Positions 21,480-34,189 of a DNA stretch of 64,000 bases are shown piece by piece. A model generated the notes under the pieces. The model ran no database searches. It had not been told where the DNA came from and was given only the letters and a program-made list of their open reading frames with translations. Source of the stretch: Anaeramoeba flamelloides (Eukaryota; Metamonada; Anaeramoebidae); NCBI GenBank assembly GCA_027625915.1, contig JANTQA010000063.1:2356001-2420000 (forward strand), given 5' to 3'. The stretch's first letter is position 1. Each line of letters starts with the position of its first letter. Position numbers and translations under genes: made by a program.

Positions 21480-24400
21480 TTTATGAAGAGAAATATAGAT
21501 GGTTCTTTTCACTTCAAAATTATTTCTTTTTTTTTTCTATTTTTTTTCATCTTCATTCTTTTTTAAATTAGCCCTAAACACAATTCATAATCTAAACACA
21601 AAAAAATTCTTTATTTTCTTTTTTTTTTTTTTATTAAATAATTTTCTTTATTATTTTTTTTTATTATAGTTCCATTAAATTGACCATAAACAAACAACTC
21701 CACTTTAAACCAATTCTGGCATATTAGATTCGATTTAATAATATCACAAACTCAACTTTATAAACATAAATTTTATTTTTGGTACAAATAAATTGATAAT
21801 TGATTAAAAATTTTTTTTTTGTGTTTTTTTTTTCAGGAAATTTTTTTTTTTGATTTGTTTAACAATAAAATGAGAATAATTAATTAAGTAGGAAAAAAGT
21901 GTATGGAATGGGGGGAATTGTTCAGCAAACAAAGGTATAGCATTATTAAAATTTTCAAAATGTTATTCTTGGATATTTTAAAAGACAATGTGATTTTTTG
22001 TGAGTTAAAGAGTTTATTCGTCAGTGAATTTTCTTCTTTTATTGTTATTTCGCAGAAATTTTTTTAAAATATAATTAGCGTTTATAAATTGTAACTAGTC
22101 AAATACCTGTTAATTTTTGAAGAGAGTTTTTTTTGATGATCCGTCTTCTTTTCCAACAATTCGATATGAATTAATTTTTTAGGTTACATAATTTCTTAGT
22201 AAGAATTGATTTTATGAAGAATCGATTAAAAAAATAAAATCTTTTTTAATCAAAGGGGACCAGTTCTATTGAAGAAAGAGAACAATTCTAGGTGCTTTAT
22301 CAAGTATTCTTCTCAAAATAAGTTTTCTATTTTTAGATCGTATCACTTTTTACAAATTTGATTTTTGCTTTGTTTTTTTGCTTTTTTTTTTTATTTTATT
22401 ATTTTTTTTCAAAAAAGCCAATTTGAAACAAAAAATGTTTAAAACTCCTAATTAACTTTAAGAAAATTGGAGCTTTGTATTTTCTTGAAAATGAATAGAT
22501 TTACTATTAAAAAAAGCTGATACCAACCTTTTTCATTTCCGAAAGAAACTGAGAAATTTTGCATGATAAGTTTCAATGATAAGATATAAATCCAAATATC
22601 ATTTTAAACATTTTAATTTTTTTTTTTTGGGTAGATTTATAGTCTGTTAAGGTATTTCTTTTAAGAACATCAACACTAATCTGAAGTTTGAATTTTCGTA
22701 TTTTTCTAATTTCCAAAGGGTCTTATATTATTGATTACTTCAAACAATTGTTATTTTTTGTTTTTATGCTTGGAAACATTTGAGTGAAACCAAGTTTATT
22801 TCTTCATTTTTGTTTGGGTTTATCTTAACTATTTTTCAAAAATATTCGTATTTTTATAATAATATTAGTACAAGGTTTTATTATGTTTTATCTCAGATTC
22901 TAACAAAAATAAATTTCAATTTTTAAAGATGAAACATTTTATCTAATTTTTTAAATTTTAGTATTGCTTTTTCAAACTCTTTTTTTTGTTTTACAAGTTA
23001 AATTTCTGTTTTTCTTATTCTTTTTCATTATTCTTTTCTTTTCTTCTTTTTTCTTTTAAAAGTATTATAAGTTTAAATATTAACATCATATGGATTTTTA
23101 TGAATATTAGAAAATTGAGACTACTAAATGTCCTATATAATTAAAATATTTATTAAAAAAATTTTTCTTATTAACTCCTATTTAACTAAATTAAGAAATA
23201 AATAATTTGCAATACTCATTTCAAAAATTACAGTATATTTTTTTTACCAAAATAAATGTTTTACTTTTTTTTCTCTTCAACAATATTTTCAATTATTTTT
23301 TAGTACTTTTTTAAAAAAATTTTTGTATGAATTTGATAACTCTATTTTCCTTCATAAAATTTCAAAGAAAGTAAAATATCATAAGATATTTTATGTAATA
23401 TTGGAATTTTACAAGATCTTACTTCATAAAATTAATCTGTTTTTGTATCTAAAAATCAAACTAGAAAAATAATTAATAAAAAAAAATTAATAAAATCAAG
23501 AAAAATTAAAAAAAAAATTGATAACTCGTGATAAGACCCACTATTTGTTTTAAAAACAAAATAAACACAAAATTTTTATTTATAAAGTTGTAATTTAATA
23601 AATTTAGACAGTATATGATAATAAAGATTTTAGAACCCTAAATAGATTTGGACAGTACTATTTGTGTTGTAGATAGTTCGGAATCATTTTGTATTCTAAG
23701 GCAACTGTTTCTAATTTTTTATGATGATTTTATTTTCGAATCAATTCTAGTCAAATATGAAGTATTTTACAATTTAGTTCATCTTGAAAGATGTTTTTTA
23801 AAAGTTACTTTAGAATACTTTCACAATTTTTTAGCAACTATCTTTAATTGATAACAACAAGATTAACTAAGATGTCAATTTCTAGGATTTATAGAAATAT
23901 TTTCATTCAATAAACGAAAATATTTATTATAAAAGAATTGAAAAAAAAATCAGTAATTTTCACCTATCGATGCTTGGAGTGGAGTAAATACTATTTCATT
24001 ATTGAAAAATAAAGTCGAAATTCAATCTTTTTTTTTTTCATTTCCATAGAAAAACAATATCATTTAAAAAAAAAATAATCTGTTTTTTCTCTTTTTTATT
24101 CTAAAAAAGAGTGAAAAGACCATACCTAATCTCATTTTTTTAAAAAAATTTTTCGAATCATTTTTCCAATAATAAAAAAAAAACTATTTTTAAAGATTCA
24201 AAAGTAGAAAAAAAGAAAATTAAAGATAAAAAAAAAAAAATTGTCAATAACTTTATACATGTTGATTTTACAATTAAAATTCTAAAAGGAAATTCAAATA
24301 TAAGAACATTTGGAGTGTAAATTACACTTTTTACTTTTATTAAAAAAAAAAAAATTTCAACATTTTGCAAAAATCTCCAAAATTAGAGGCTATTCACATT

Positions 24401-24890
24401 ATATGGGATTTTACTCTAAAAAAAATTAATAAAGCATTATATTTTTTAATTACCTATTTTTCTAGAACTAAAAACTATGACGAGGAATTACACTAAATAA
24501 ATTGTCAATTTTTCAAAATTTGCTTTTTTTGCATTTTTTGCTTTTTTTAATCAAAAAAATTGTATTCTCTAAATTTAATAAAAGATTTTGAGATATTTAA
24601 AATAATTGGCATAAATTACAAATTGAACAAATATTTTAACTTTGAAAGATTTAAGAAAAGCAAGTGTTGTAATTTATCTAATGTTCTAGTTTCAATAAAA
24701 TCAATTGTAATTTATGATAAAAAATGAAGAAAAAAAAAATAAACAAGAAATTAATATTTTTAGAAAAAAAAATAATTTCAAACTTTTATTAAAAAATCAA
24801 TAATAAATTATAAAAATCAGTGAAAATGTACAGATGCATATATATATATATATATATATTGATCAATAATTTTAAAAAAAATATTAATGT
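21480..24890. other. Large intergenic region, no gene recognised
   Basis: 3.4 kb of AT-rich sequence with long T and A runs. An open frame at 23648-23851 (+) and one at 24158-24370 (-) look like chance hydrophobic strings. A (TA)n run lies at 24838-24860, just downstream of the RGS/DUF547 gene. No repeat ends were paired. Confidence 0.4.
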
Positions 24891-24897
24891 AGTGATT

Positions 24898-27499
24898 TTA
24901 GATAAAAAAATTTGTTGAGCTTTCAAAACTGCTTCTCAAAAACTTTCGAGCAAGTGTTCTTTTCAAATCTATCCAAACCAAAGGGGTGGAGATTTTTTTT
25001 TGAGTAAATTTGATATTAAAAATTTTAAATTTCTTTTCAACAACAGAATCATTTATAAAAGTTGAAAACCAATCCAAAAAGATTGATTCTCCGCCAAAGT
25101 CATCTTGAAAAACTTCAAAATATTTTGGTATGTGTATTTTATTTTTTTCGATTCTAATAATATCATTTATTACTTTTGAAGTGATTGCGTTTAATGCGTC
25201 ATTGAAGGTATCGATGCGATAAATTTTTATTAAGGGGTCAAAGGATGAGTTTAGTCTTGCGAAATGTATTCTCGGGTCTATTCTCAATAGAGCATTATTG
25301 ATAATTTTTTTCTTTGATTTGAAATATTTGTCGCTGTGTTTCAAATCCATATTTGCTCGCAAGATGCCATGGAATATCTGTGTTAAGCTGAAATAATATT
25401 TGCCAATTAAGTAACGCGATTGATCCATTAATTTGATATAGCTATTTTTATTGTTTGGTATCCCATTTATGATATAGGAATGTAAAGTCAAAGTATTGAA
25501 TAGATTTAAAAAAAAGCATTTCCTTTCATTTTCCGATAATTCGTTGAGTTCGATGTTTTTTAATTCGGATGTCAGCTGAACAAATCTTTGAAATGGGATC
25601 GATTTCGCAATAGATTTTAAATTGATCGTTCGTTTGCTAATTGAATATTGAGTATATAATAAATTAATTAGCGTGACTAATAATTCTTCGCCTACTTGCA
25701 ATGGCTTGCAGTTTTTTTCAGGTGGGTTATATTCTTCATTTAATGCCTTTAAATTTTTTTTTTGGTAAAACAATTTAATTTTTTTATTTTCAATTCGTGA
25801 GAGGCTGCCTGGATCTTTTTTTAAAAAATTAATCAATGATTTATATAAATTAGTTTGGGTAAACGCCTGCCACGAATTTAAATTCATATGATCAAAAACC
25901 GCCTTTTGTGCTTCATCAAACATCTCTCGTGAAAAATTCTTTTCATTAATTAAATTCGTGATCTTTTTTCTCATTTCAGATACAATATTAATTTCAAATA
26001 AAGATTCTGGTTTCACAAATGTTTTATAAATTCTTGTGCAATTTTTTTTAATTTGCTAAAAGTAATTGTGTTTTATTTGTTAATTGTTTTTTTTATGATA
26101 AATTTGAGAATAAATTAAATAATAAGAATAATTCGTTAGTTTAGTTTGAATTGGTTCAGAATCAAATTTTTTAATATTTATTTCAATTTTGAATATTATT
26201 CCCTTTTTCCTTTGTTATATATATATATATATATAAATGCTATTTCCAAAAAAGATGGGTATTTTTTTTTATAAAAAAACACTATTAGATTTGGTGCATT
26301 TTTATTCATAAATTTGTAATTTAAAAATAAGTCAAGTATATTAATACTAAACCAAGTGAAATTTAATAACTGAATCAGTATCGATTGTTTGTATTTCACA
26401 ATCTGTTTATTAAAATATTTCTGAAAAAATGAAAAAAAAAAAAAATAACAATTTTGTTTTTATAGAAAACGAGGTAAGGTCTATTTAAAAAAAAAATAGA
26501 GAATATGATAAGGATTCAAAATGGATTTTTTAAATAATAAAATGCAGTTATAAGCTTTTCCATTCTATTCGAAATTTTATCAAGATTAAATATCTTGGGG
26601 AAATTTTTTTTTATTATCAAAAAGAAAAAAATACACACCAATTTTAACCTATAAAAAATAATAATATAAAATTGAGATCAGAAACTTTGATATCTTTTTT
26701 TAAAGTAATACCTTACAAATAAACAAATTGTATTGTTACAAAGAATCAATTTATGACGAAGAACTTTTTTGGATATTTGAATAGTAATATTAGAATTAAC
26801 TTTAATAAAGATATTTTAGAATTCAATTTACCCCACTTTTTAGGAAATAGCTTATAAGAACAACAAAAGTTGAAAAAAAATTTACTTAAGGTATTAATGT
26901 CAACATAAATTCATACATAATTAAAGTAAACCCCCAATTCAAATTTTTTTACACACAAAAATTCAATTTTTTAAGAAAAAAACTTATTTAATCAATTCTA
27001 GAAGAAATACCAAATTAGAACCATTTCACTAATTGAAATGTTAACAATTGTTGATAAATTAAAATACTCAAAAAATAAAAAAATAAATAAATATCAATAC
27101 CAATAAATTATCGGTGTGTTAAAAATTTTGGAAATGGGCTAGCAAAAAAAATGTATTGGTATTAATTTGTAAAAATTTTATTAGGAATATTGATCGATCA
27201 AATGGTTATGGTTAGATACCATTGACTAATTTTACTTGATTTCTTCTATTTAAAAGAACTCAACTTTTACAATTATGTCAATTGTTCAAAAATATTTTTC
27301 GATCAAACGAAAACAAGCTAGGTAATTCAAAAAATGAAATGAAAATAAAAAAAGAAACAAATGAAAAAATGATTTTCATATTTTTAACAAAATCAAAATT
27401 ATTTCCAAGTTGAATGAAAATTTCTTATTGTGATTCTTTAAACTGTTTTAACTGTGTGGAAAATTTGGAATTTTAGTTTATATATATATATATATATAT

Positions 27500-27537
<38 letters not shown>

Positions 27538-29750
27538 GGGTAGATAGATAGATTGAATTGGATGATCCAGGTTGCTCAATTAAAATAGTTTCAGAAATGT
27601 GAATAATTTTAATTGTTTAAATATATTCAATGAATTACAAACTAAGTTTATTAGTATAATTAAAAGTTTAATTCATTTTCGGATAAAAATTATGAAAAAA
27701 TTATTATACAACAATAATTCTCTAATTGTTGGAAATAATAATTATTAGAAGATGTATAATACAGAAAGTTCCTTAAAATTCCAATAATAACCCTAACGAT
27801 AATAAAAGTAATAATAAAAAAAAAAGAAAAGATAAAAGGGGGGGGGTAGAAAAGAAAAAAAACTATAACAAAAGAAAAGAAAAGAAAAGTAAAGAAAAGT
27901 AAAGAAAAGAAAAGTCAACATACATATTGTGAGTATTCGCCTTGCTTTAATTTTTTGGCTTCTTGGAAAAACATGATATTTTCTTGATTTAGTTGCCTAC
28001 ATAAAAATTCTTTAAAATATTCGATTCCCTTTGGAAGTGATAGTAATTGTTCCAAAGTGTCTATTGAAACGGTTTTATTTGTTTGTTCTGTTTTATTAAA
28101 TTGTGATATATTTAAAGGGGTTATATTAGATATTGAATGTCTTTTTTTTTTGATAGCTGAATCTGAGTAACTCGAATTGGCTCTATACAGTTTGTTTTTT
28201 GATGTGTTCCTGGGTGAAACCTTCTTCTTAAAAAAATTTGGATTACTTCTGGAATGCTTTGAAATAACTTTTGGGTAATATTTTTCTTTTTCAGTGTTGG
28301 TTCCGGTTTCTGTTTCTGTTTCTGTTTGAGTTTCTGTTTGAGTTTCGGTTTCGGTTTCGGTTTCATTTTCATTCTCCGTTTCTGTCTCTGTCGTTAAATA
28401 GTACACATTGCTTGGCTCGTTTATATGTTTTTCTTGGTCGTCACTAAACAGATAAATTTGATAATTGTTATTGTCGCTCTTGTTCTTGTTCTTGCCATTG
28501 CTGTTGCTCTGAGGATGAAGATTATCTTTTGGTGATGTTTTTTGATTCACATTTTTACCCTTGTATATGATTTTTGGTGCGTAGGTAAGTGTTCGTGAGC
28601 GGTGGGTTTTTGTTCTGTTGGATTTTAAATGCAATTTGTCTCGATTATTATTGGGTGCTTTTTTGATTATAATACTCGAGGTATCTTGCTCAAGAAACAG
28701 TCTCTCGTTCCCAGAAGTTAAAGTGCCCTGTTCCTCGCCCTCGGTTTTGGAAGAAATCACATCTGAGGATTCGTTATCATCGAAATCGATCATTTCTCTA
28801 TTCTGCTCAATTGTTTTGATTAATAGCTCGTTTTCGAGTTTTTTTTCTTTAATTTGGATTTTTAATTGATGCGATCTTTCGACTACTTTAAACCAATTGT
28901 TTTTGACTTGAGACATATTTGTAAGGTCGAAATTGATTTTTTTACCCTTCCTTTTGATCGAACCATACTCCTCTTTTAATTTGTTCACCAACTTTTCTTG
29001 AAACATCGCCTTTTCTCTTCCTTCCTTTGTTTCGTTTGATTTCCGGATGTATTCTTCATATTCTTTGTCGAGCTTTGTTTTGGTCTCTTTCAAATGGTTG
29101 AGTTCTGTTAATAATTCGTTCGTTTGGCTCGATTGCTCCTTATAGATCAATTGCTTCTCTTGAAGCATTCTTTCGAAAGTACGCAAATCCAATAGCTGAT
29201 CCTGTTTGAGTCTTAAACTACTCATCTCCTGTTCAATCAGCTCAATCTTCTTTTTTTTTTTATAGATCAACATGCCCCGAGCGCTTCGGTCAGGCTGCTG
29301 GCTTATCTCATCAAAGATTGGTTTTATTTGCTTTTCAAGCAGATCCTGCTCTTGCAAAAGCAATTTGTGCTCCTTTTGCGCCTTGTTGTACCTGGACTTG
29401 GTGTCCTTAACCTTCCGAATAACCATATTTAATTCTGATCGCTCCTTCAATTTGGTTAATTTGATTTTTAGAACCTGTGATTGGCGAGACAAATAATTGT
29501 AGTCATCTAAATTGCTTGGTTTTTTTTGCTTTTTGTGGTTTTTGTGCTTGTTGTGATGTGATTTTTTAAGAGGAGAATTTTTTTTTTTTTTTTTTTTGGC
29601 TTTGTGTGGTGATTTTGCCTCATCGATCGAATGAGACAACTTGGATTTTTCTTTTTGTTTTTTCTTTCTCGTCCTGGACCTTGAGTTGCTTGACTTCGTT
29701 TTTTGTTTTTTTTTTCTTGGATTTTCCTTCTCTTGTTTTTTGTGGCTCAT
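24898..29750 (-). CDS. Coiled-coil / RGS / DUF547 multidomain protein, two exons
   Basis: Exon 1 (29750-27924) starts with MSHKKQEKENPRKKKQKTKS, a very basic tail. A long coiled coil follows (about residues 85-310), then Ser/Asn/Thr-rich sequence with E/T dipeptide repeats. The start of an RGS domain comes last: SIDTLEQLLSLPKGIEYF, EFLCRQLNQENIMFFQEAKK. The donor GTATGT follows TAT. After acceptor CTTTTAG, exon 2 (26055-24898) completes RGS as QIKKNCTRIYKTFVKPESLF, EINIVSEMRKKI, MFDEAQKAVFDHMNLNSWQAF, with phase kept. The rest (about residues 750-930) fits DUF547: IPFQRFVQLTSELKNIELNE, LSENERKCFFLNLFNTLTLH, NNALLRIDPRIHFARLN. The total is 994 residues. RGS domains speed GTP hydrolysis by heterotrimeric G-alpha subunits; the DUF547 role is unknown. 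The intron (1868 bp) holds two MITEs. Confidence 0.85.
26213..26235. repeat. (TA)n microsatellite at the end of a MITE
   Basis: About eleven TA units directly abut the left end of MITE B copy 2. The element's target is TA, so the run is either the insertion site or an expansion of the target duplication. Confidence 0.85.
26236..26852. mobile_element. MITE family B, copy 2
   Basis: The left end is TGCTATTTCCAAAAAAGATGGG and the right end CCCCACTTTTTAGGAAATAGC, followed by TTA. The interior shares GTTTATTAAAATATTTCTGAA, GATTTTTTAAATAATAAAATG and GGAAATTTTTTTTTATTATC-like stretches with copy 1. There is no open frame of interest. It lies in the intron that splits the RGS domain. Confidence 0.77.
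26929..27478 (+). mobile_element. MITE family A, copy 2
   Basis: The left end is CCCCCAATTCAAATTTTTTT then ACACAC, and the right end TGTGTGGAAAATTTGGAATT. TA target bases stand at 26927 and 27479. The internal motif GTGTGTTAAAAATTTTGG near 27115 matches the mid-element motif of copy 1. It lies in the same intron as MITE B copy 2, in the same order as at 12-13 kb apart from nesting. Confidence 0.78.
27479..27555. repeat. (TA)n followed by (GATA)n microsatellite
   Basis: About eleven TA units continue into about a dozen GATA (TAGA) units with one TGGG interruption. The TA run directly abuts the right end of MITE A copy 2. Confidence 0.9.
27840..27917 (-). repeat. Pyrimidine-rich CTTTT repeat just inside the RGS intron donor
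   Basis: On the gene strand the donor GTATGT is followed within a few bases by repeated CTTTT and CTTTA units for about 60 bp, then a C run (seven or eight C at about 27840). Nothing similar stands at the donor of the other introns. It may affect donor use or be plain microsatellite growth. Confidence 0.6.
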
Positions 29751-29981
29751 TTTAATCGTGAAAAAAATAAATTTTTCAGTAAAAAATGAAAAACATTTTT
29801 TTTATTTCCAACTCTTTTTTGTTTGGTCTTAAATAGCTAGTTCCAAATTTTGAAAAATTCTCATCCACTCTTTATCAACACAACTCTATTTTGGTTCAAT
29901 TATTTAATTAGTGCTGCCAACCTAAAGTTGGCTTTAAAAAAAGTTACAATTTTTTTTGACAAAATTTTTATTAATTTAATT

Positions 29982-30182
29982 ATGAAATTTACTGTCAAAC
30001 CAAAAACACTGAAATTTGGAAAAACCCTAAAAGTCCATTTCAATGAACCCGCAACGGATGTAATTCAAATTAGGACAATTGTGTTCTTTGAACAAAAAAG
30101 TGTTAAAATTTCAAATGATTCCTTTTTCTTTATTCCCTTCAAAAAATTTTTTTTAGTGAAAGATTCTTGGTTCACAGAATAA
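29982..30182 (+). CDS. Possible small ORF or first exon, divergent from the RGS gene
   Basis: The ATG at 29982 opens 66 codons starting MKFTVKPKTLKFGKTLKVHF, then NEPATDVIQIRTIVFFEQKS. The first 45 residues have balanced, coding-like composition, and the remainder decays into Phe/Lys strings, so a donor near GTGTTAAAAT (about 30101) may end a first exon. The start lies 231 bp from the divergent ATG at 29750, so the two could share a promoter region. No family was recognised and no following exon was found. Confidence 0.3.
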   Translation: MKFTVKPKTLKFGKTLKVHFNEPATDVIQIRTIVFFEQKSVKISNDSFFFIPFKKFFLVKDSWFTE

Positions 30183-31309
30183 ATCCTAAAATGTACCATA
30201 TGAAAGGTTCAAACAAATAAACTGAGATTACAAATTACAATCATTTCTTCGCAAACCCTATTTTTTAAATGAAATAAAAAAGAGAAACGAAAATTAATTA
30301 AATTTTGTATTCGAATAACATTTTGTTCCCTTTTTCCAGAGAAATATATTAATAATCCAGTAACCATTAACTGGCTGGATATTGAGATATTGTTTAAATA
30401 TTCTAAATCCCTACAATTTGAAAACTTTTGTAAATTGAAGAAAACAAAAAAAAATCCAAATTTTGCAAATTAATTTAAAAAATCATGACAGAAAATGAAA
30501 ATCTAATTTTTTAATAATTATTGGAGGTAAATGATAAATTTTCGAGAAAGCAACGATTCTAATAATTTCTTTGTTTATAAATTTCTGAGATAATTGTTTT
30601 ATTATTCTTTAATTCTTTTCCTTGATAGGTATTTTTACAAATTTTAAAACCTCAATTCGGAAAATTAAAATTGAATTTTAGTTTATCAGCAAGTTTTCCT
30701 TGATTTTTATCAATTTAAAATACTTAAAGCATTCTAATTTAAGGAATATGTTCGACTATTGTGAATTTATCTAAAATTATTCTTGATTGTACAATTTAAT
30801 AACAAAATTAGATTTTTGTTTTCACATTGTAAAAAAAATTTGTGTCAATACTGTTGGGAGTAAAATTTTGGACACAGAAAAACGGTTGGATACCATTTTT
30901 AATTGGGAACAGTCGTAAAATTGAAAATCAAATCCAATTGATAACAAGGTGAATTTTATATAAATCCCGGTTTAAATGTGTTACAAGTTCATTAATCTAT
31001 GGTTTGTGGAGAATACTCATTTGAATGGTTGATCACTAAAGTAAATCAAGCTATTTTAACAAAAATCCAAGTTCTAGTAAAGCTCACTATTAATTCTGAA
31101 TTTGGTAATTTTTAAACTTGCTTTAGATTATAACAAATAAGGTTTTGAAAAAGTAGAATTACATTAATTGTTATTCCAATAAGTAGACTATTGTTATTTT
31201 CTTGAGTTATTTCACAAACGAAAGAAATTAAAAATCTTTTCAGGTCATATTCAAAATTAAAATTGCTGTCCAACTATTTTTATCGTGTCAAACATTTTTC
31301 TCTCGATCG
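30183..31309. other. Non-coding stretch with a MITE D fragment
   Basis: AT-rich, no gene recognised. At about 30868-30960 the sequence (ACCATTTTTAATTGGGAACA, then AAATCCAATTGATAACAAG) resembles one end of MITE family D. A partial palindrome AACCATTAACTGG lies near 30363. Confidence 0.4.
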
Positions 31310-32130
31310 TAAAAAAAAATTTGGTTAGTCAAAAATTTTTTTTGGTTTTTAAAAAAGTAAATATTACCAAAATGATTTTTCATCAAGGTGTCATTTTAAT
31401 GAACAAATCTAACATTCATGAAAAAACAAACACATTATCACTTCTAATTTTCAGAAACAATTTTATTTCGTTTCATTTCAACCCTTTGAAATTACTTCTG
31501 AAGGCTAAAAAAACAAAAATTAATTTTTAATTGTGAACTTTAAAATAAATAAGATAACTTTTTATGGAGAAATATTCAAATATATTAATTCAATAAGATA
31601 TTTTAAATTATTAGATAATGTGAATTTAACAAAGTTAATCATAAATATCCTTTTAACCCAATTTAAATCAAATACTTTTCTAAAAAAAGCTATTTTTTCA
31701 AAACAAGAAATTTATTTGCACTAATGTTTTACAATCAAAACTTTAAAATAAGGAAATATAAAGAATTTATAAACCATTTAAAAACCATAAATCCCAATAG
31801 AACTAACCTTTATTAAAAAATTATTCATTTTTAGTTTTTCCGAAACATTTACTACCTTGATCTAGGGATCTAATCTAATAATTAAAAATTAAAATTTTTC
31901 GTAAAGTTTACAATTAAAATTCACTTTTTGTTTTTTTAGCCTTCAGAAGTAATTTCAAAGGGTTGAAATGGAACGAAATAAAATTGTTTCTGAAAATTAG
32001 AAGTGATAATGTGTTTGTTTTTTCATGAATGTTAGATTTGTTCATTAAAATGACACCTTGATGAAAAATCATTTTGGTAATATTTACTATTTAAAAAACA
32101 AAAACAAATTTTTGACTGAACAAATTATTT
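31310..32130. mobile_element. Long foldback repeat K
   Basis: Two arms of about 220-240 bp (31310-31556 and 31898-32130) are close inverted repeats around a loop of about 340 bp. Landmarks on the left are ATCAAGGTGTCATTTTAATG, CATTCATGAAAAAACAAACA and CTTCTGAAGGCTAAAAAAAC; the right arm holds the complements with few mismatches. Small open frames over the arms (31285-31530, 31533-31724) have no family resemblance. High arm identity suggests a recent insertion or ongoing conversion. No second copy was seen. Confidence 0.75.
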
Positions 32131-33059
32131 GTAAGTACCCAAATTTTTTCCACATTATTTCTGTTATTTTCTCAATTAATTTTGAAGATTTGGGATGTTT
32201 TTGATTTCTAAATTGACCAAAGAATTAAGATTGATGAATTTTGAACAAAAAACAATATATCAATTATAATTGTTAATGGTTACTGATAATTATTATATTT
32301 ATCTGGGAAATGGGAATATATTTTCTATTTTTTATTAATATAGACATCTGATATTGAACATGGAATTTCCTTATGATTTATTAATTTGCCTTTTTTATGT
32401 TTATCTGGTAGTCAAAATGATTGGATTAATCAATAGTTTTTGAAAGTTAATCAGATTAAAAATTAAGAGCCTAGATTTGAAATAATTGTTGTAACCAAAA
32501 TGTATTTTCTTAATTTAAATTATATTAAGAATGGTCCTAATAAAAAAATAATTTTAAAACAATTTTTATACATCAATATAAAAAAATATGGTATATATTG
32601 CGAATTTTAATTAAAAAAATATATACTACCGTTTTTATATCATGTTATTATTTTTATTATTTTAAAATGTTTGGAATTTTACATAAATTATTTAATTGTA
32701 TAAAATATTGTATAAAAAAAATTGTTAATTTTGGGGTTCTAACTATTAATTATATGATATTGTAAGACTTTTTATTTTGAGTTTCTATTTTGAGAATTCT
32801 AAAATATTATTTAGAAAAAAATTAAAAATGAAAATTTTTAATTGAGATCTTTGTAAAAAATATAAATGATATTAATTGTTAAATACTATTTCGATATATA
32901 TTTTTTAGATTCTTGTATATCATGTATCATAAATATCATTATCATCCAATGGCGACATTCTATTATTATAAATGGATCTAATTTTAGTTTAATCCCTTAA
33001 GTGACTAGAAACTCGTATTTATTTTGTTTTGTAAAGGTAATGGGATACTTATTTACATA
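32131..33059. other. Non-coding stretch, nothing recognised
   Basis: Very AT-rich. A patch near 32990-33075 (AATCCCTTAAGTGACTAG, GGGTAAGATTAAACCCG) is less AT-rich but has no open frame. Confidence 0.35.
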
Positions 33060-33570
33060 AGGGTAAGATTAAACCCGATAAGTAATTTCTTTTCTCAACT
33101 TTAGAGAAATGAGTTTTCATTTTAAAACCATCTAATTTTTCCTATTTAAATTTTAATTCAAAAGATCTTGATCATTTCAGTTTGGATTTTTGGATCTGAA
33201 CAGAAAAAAAGAAAAATTTGCAAAATATTTTTATTTTCATCAAGCTCACTTTTAATAATTTCTGAAAGTTTGTACGAATTTCAAATAACATTGCAACTTT
33301 AATCTTATTTTTAAAAATGTAATAAAAATAAATCAAAAATCGAATATTTGAAGTTCCAAAACAATACATATTTGATTTTTTCTCAAATATTATTAAATTT
33401 CCTGAAATTTAAAAGATTGGGTAATTTTCTTATAAAAATATTCAGAGTGGAAAAAACTTGACTTTTAGTATTAAAATCAGTTATTTGTTATAATCTCATT
33501 TTTTTTTTTATTAGAATTTTTGATTGGAATTTGTTTTATTTGCTTGAAAACCGTTTAAAATTAAGATATA
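33060..33570. repeat. Dispersed repeat family F, copy 1
   Basis: This aligns by eye over about 400 bp with 59.85-60.33 kb and partly with 55.1-55.74 kb. Shared landmarks are CAACTTTAGAGAAATGAG, TTTTTGGATCT, ACTTTTAATAATTTCTGAAA, AATAAAAATAAATCAAA and CTGAAATTTAAAAGATTGGG. It is non-coding; ends were not defined. Confidence 0.6.
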
Positions 33571-34189
33571 ATTTTAAAGCCGATTGATAAATTTAAATCT
33601 TATGTTGTTACTAACACACATAAATAATTCCGATTGTGCTATTCATAATTGCTTATAAATAATCATATTAAAAGGTATTTCCTACTATTGAGCATAATTA
33701 TTCCCGTTTTATAAAATTATTTTGGTAACATTTTTATCTTTATTTAGTTCTTTTACTGATTTTTTTCGGTAGAAAATAATGAAAAAACTGATTAGAAAAT
33801 TTATAACTAATAAATATATGATATTCTTTTCAAGTTTACAATAATTAATGTAAAATTTTTTGCTTAAGGGTCTAGAAGCTTAAAGTGGGTTTTTTCCAGA
33901 CTAAGATGCAATTTAAAACCAAAAAGGGTATTGTGAAATTTCCTTTCTATATATTGAAAAAAACCAAATAACAAAAAATATATTTTGAGAATCTCATTGG
34001 ACTTCATATCATTTGCAAAATTCAAAGAACAAATAAAAAATTCATAAGGATCACATTTTGAAAAAATTCAATTAAATTAAAAGTTTCAAAGAATTCTCTA
34101 TGTCAAAATCCAATCATCTAAAAATAAATTACTTGTTAGTTTATTTTAATTTTCCAAACGGTTGATTTTCTTCAATTTGTAACAAATTT

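Noticed and set aside
31285-31724. Two adjacent short open frames
   Set aside because: They cover the left arm and loop of foldback K and have no coding signature.
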